From Halonatronomonas sp051745425 (GTDB lineage: Bacteria; Bacillota; Halanaerobiia; Halanaerobiales; Halarsenatibacteraceae): a stretch of 6,677 bases of DNA. Location: assembly GCA_051745425.1 (NCBI GenBank), contig JBNJEB010000085.1, positions 1-6,677 on the forward strand, written 5' to 3'. Position 1 is the first letter of the stretch. Each line of letters begins with the position of its first letter. The notes under the pieces are model-generated. The model saw only the letters and a program-made list of their open reading frames with translations, was not told where the DNA came from and did no database searches. Positions 6,450 to 6,677 of this stretch are shown here, one piece after another. The translations under genes and the position numbers were made by a program.

Positions 6450-6488
6450 CAATACTTCTAAAAAATAAATCATTTTTTACTACTAAAA

Positions 6489-6511
6489 CAGGTATTAAGC
6501 CTTCGAACCTG
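6489..6511 (-). terminator. Weak candidate terminator of the upstream partial gene
   Basis: Minus-strand arms CAGGT and ACCTG pair around a 13-nt loop, followed by TTTTAGTAG. The stem is short and the T-run poor. It lies about 40 bp after the stop of the preceding gene, which is the main argument for it. Confidence 0.25.
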
Positions 6512-6551
6512 GGATTATTAAACCAATAAATATTCTTCTTATCATTATCGA

Positions 6552-6677
6552 CTAAATCAAAGTTCTATATGCCTCTAAAATCTCTGGGACAAACTCTTCA
6601 AATCTATTGTAATCCTCTCTGCTAGCCAGATATTTCTCGATCATTTCTACAGTTATCTCAGTTAAATGAAAATCTTT
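6552..6677 (-). CDS. C-terminal fragment of an unrecognised gene (N-terminus beyond right edge)
   Basis: The minus strand is open from the right edge for 41 codons, beginning KDFHLTEITV and ending EAYRTLI, then TAG. The composition is acidic and helical, alternating hydrophobic and Glu/Arg positions, and it looks like a genuine protein end. The other two minus-strand frames carry stops early. I do not recognise the family; it does not resemble the C-terminus of an OppD/OppF ATPase. It lies 311 bp upstream of the binding-protein gene, in the same direction, and is separated from it by an independent promoter. Confidence 0.6.
   Translation of the reverse strand, partial: KDFHLTEITVEMIEKYLASREDYNRFEEFVPEILEAYRTLI

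Larger units (their letters stand above)
6241..6551 (-). other. AT-rich non-coding leader region upstream of the transporter genes
   Basis: These 311 bases hold no gene longer than about 25 codons. The part from about 6340 to 6480 is almost entirely A and T. Contents are a weak hairpin behind the upstream gene, an extended -10 promoter, a palindrome over the probable transcription start, and a leader of about 190 nt with two overlapping short frames. I saw no recognisable riboswitch, T-box or tRNA. Confidence 0.6.

Noticed and set aside
6489..6515. GGTTCGAA resembling a tRNA T-loop
   Set aside because: The flanking five-base arms do not pair and no acceptor, D or anticodon arms can be drawn.
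1..6677. Mobile element, CRISPR array or defence system
   Set aside because: No transposase, integrase, terminal inverted repeats, spaced direct-repeat array or nuclease-like product was seen.

Overview
The window reads like a low-G+C bacterial chromosome, probably Bacillota. Every convincing gene lies on the minus strand, so transcription runs from high to low coordinates. Shine-Dalgarno (SD) sequences of the GGAGG type sit 8-9 nt before nearly every start. Two things point towards a salt-adapted, diderm member such as the Halanaerobiales: the secreted solute-binding protein is strongly acidic, and it has a signal peptide with no lipobox cysteine. That placement is an inference and was not tested by any search.

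Layout from right to left. (1) 6552-6677 is the C-terminal 41 codons of an unrecognised gene. (2) 6241-6551 is an AT-rich leader region with an extended -10 promoter, a weak candidate terminator, a palindrome over the likely transcription start, and a possible 25-codon upstream ORF whose stop overlaps the next start codon. (3) 4675-6240 encodes a periplasmic family 5 peptide/nickel-type solute-binding protein. (4) 4638-4666 is a perfect GC-rich hairpin between genes. (5) 3681-4607 and 2779-3663 encode the two permease subunits, DppB/OppB-like and DppC/OppC-like. No ATPase genes follow them. (6) 2665-2778 is a short regulatory gap with three 11-bp tandem repeats abutting a candidate promoter. 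(7) 2051-2662 encodes a small membrane protein with a UBA/TS-N-like N-terminus and a DUF4342-like region. (8) 1387-2073 encodes an OmpR-family response regulator. (9) 1-1397 encodes a membrane sensor histidine kinase whose last residues lie beyond the left edge.

How the parts fit: the binding protein captures an oligopeptide or similar solute and delivers it to the DppB/DppC channel, which must borrow ATPases encoded elsewhere. The DUF4342 protein, response regulator and kinase overlap one another by 11-23 bp and look like one translationally coupled signalling operon. The tandem repeats upstream suggest that this operon is autoregulated. No strong terminator separates the transporter genes from the signalling operon, so some read-through is plausible. 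I see no mobile element, CRISPR array, tRNA or rRNA. The most interesting parts are the DUF4342/two-component module with its repeat array and the leader small ORF. The remainder is conventional.
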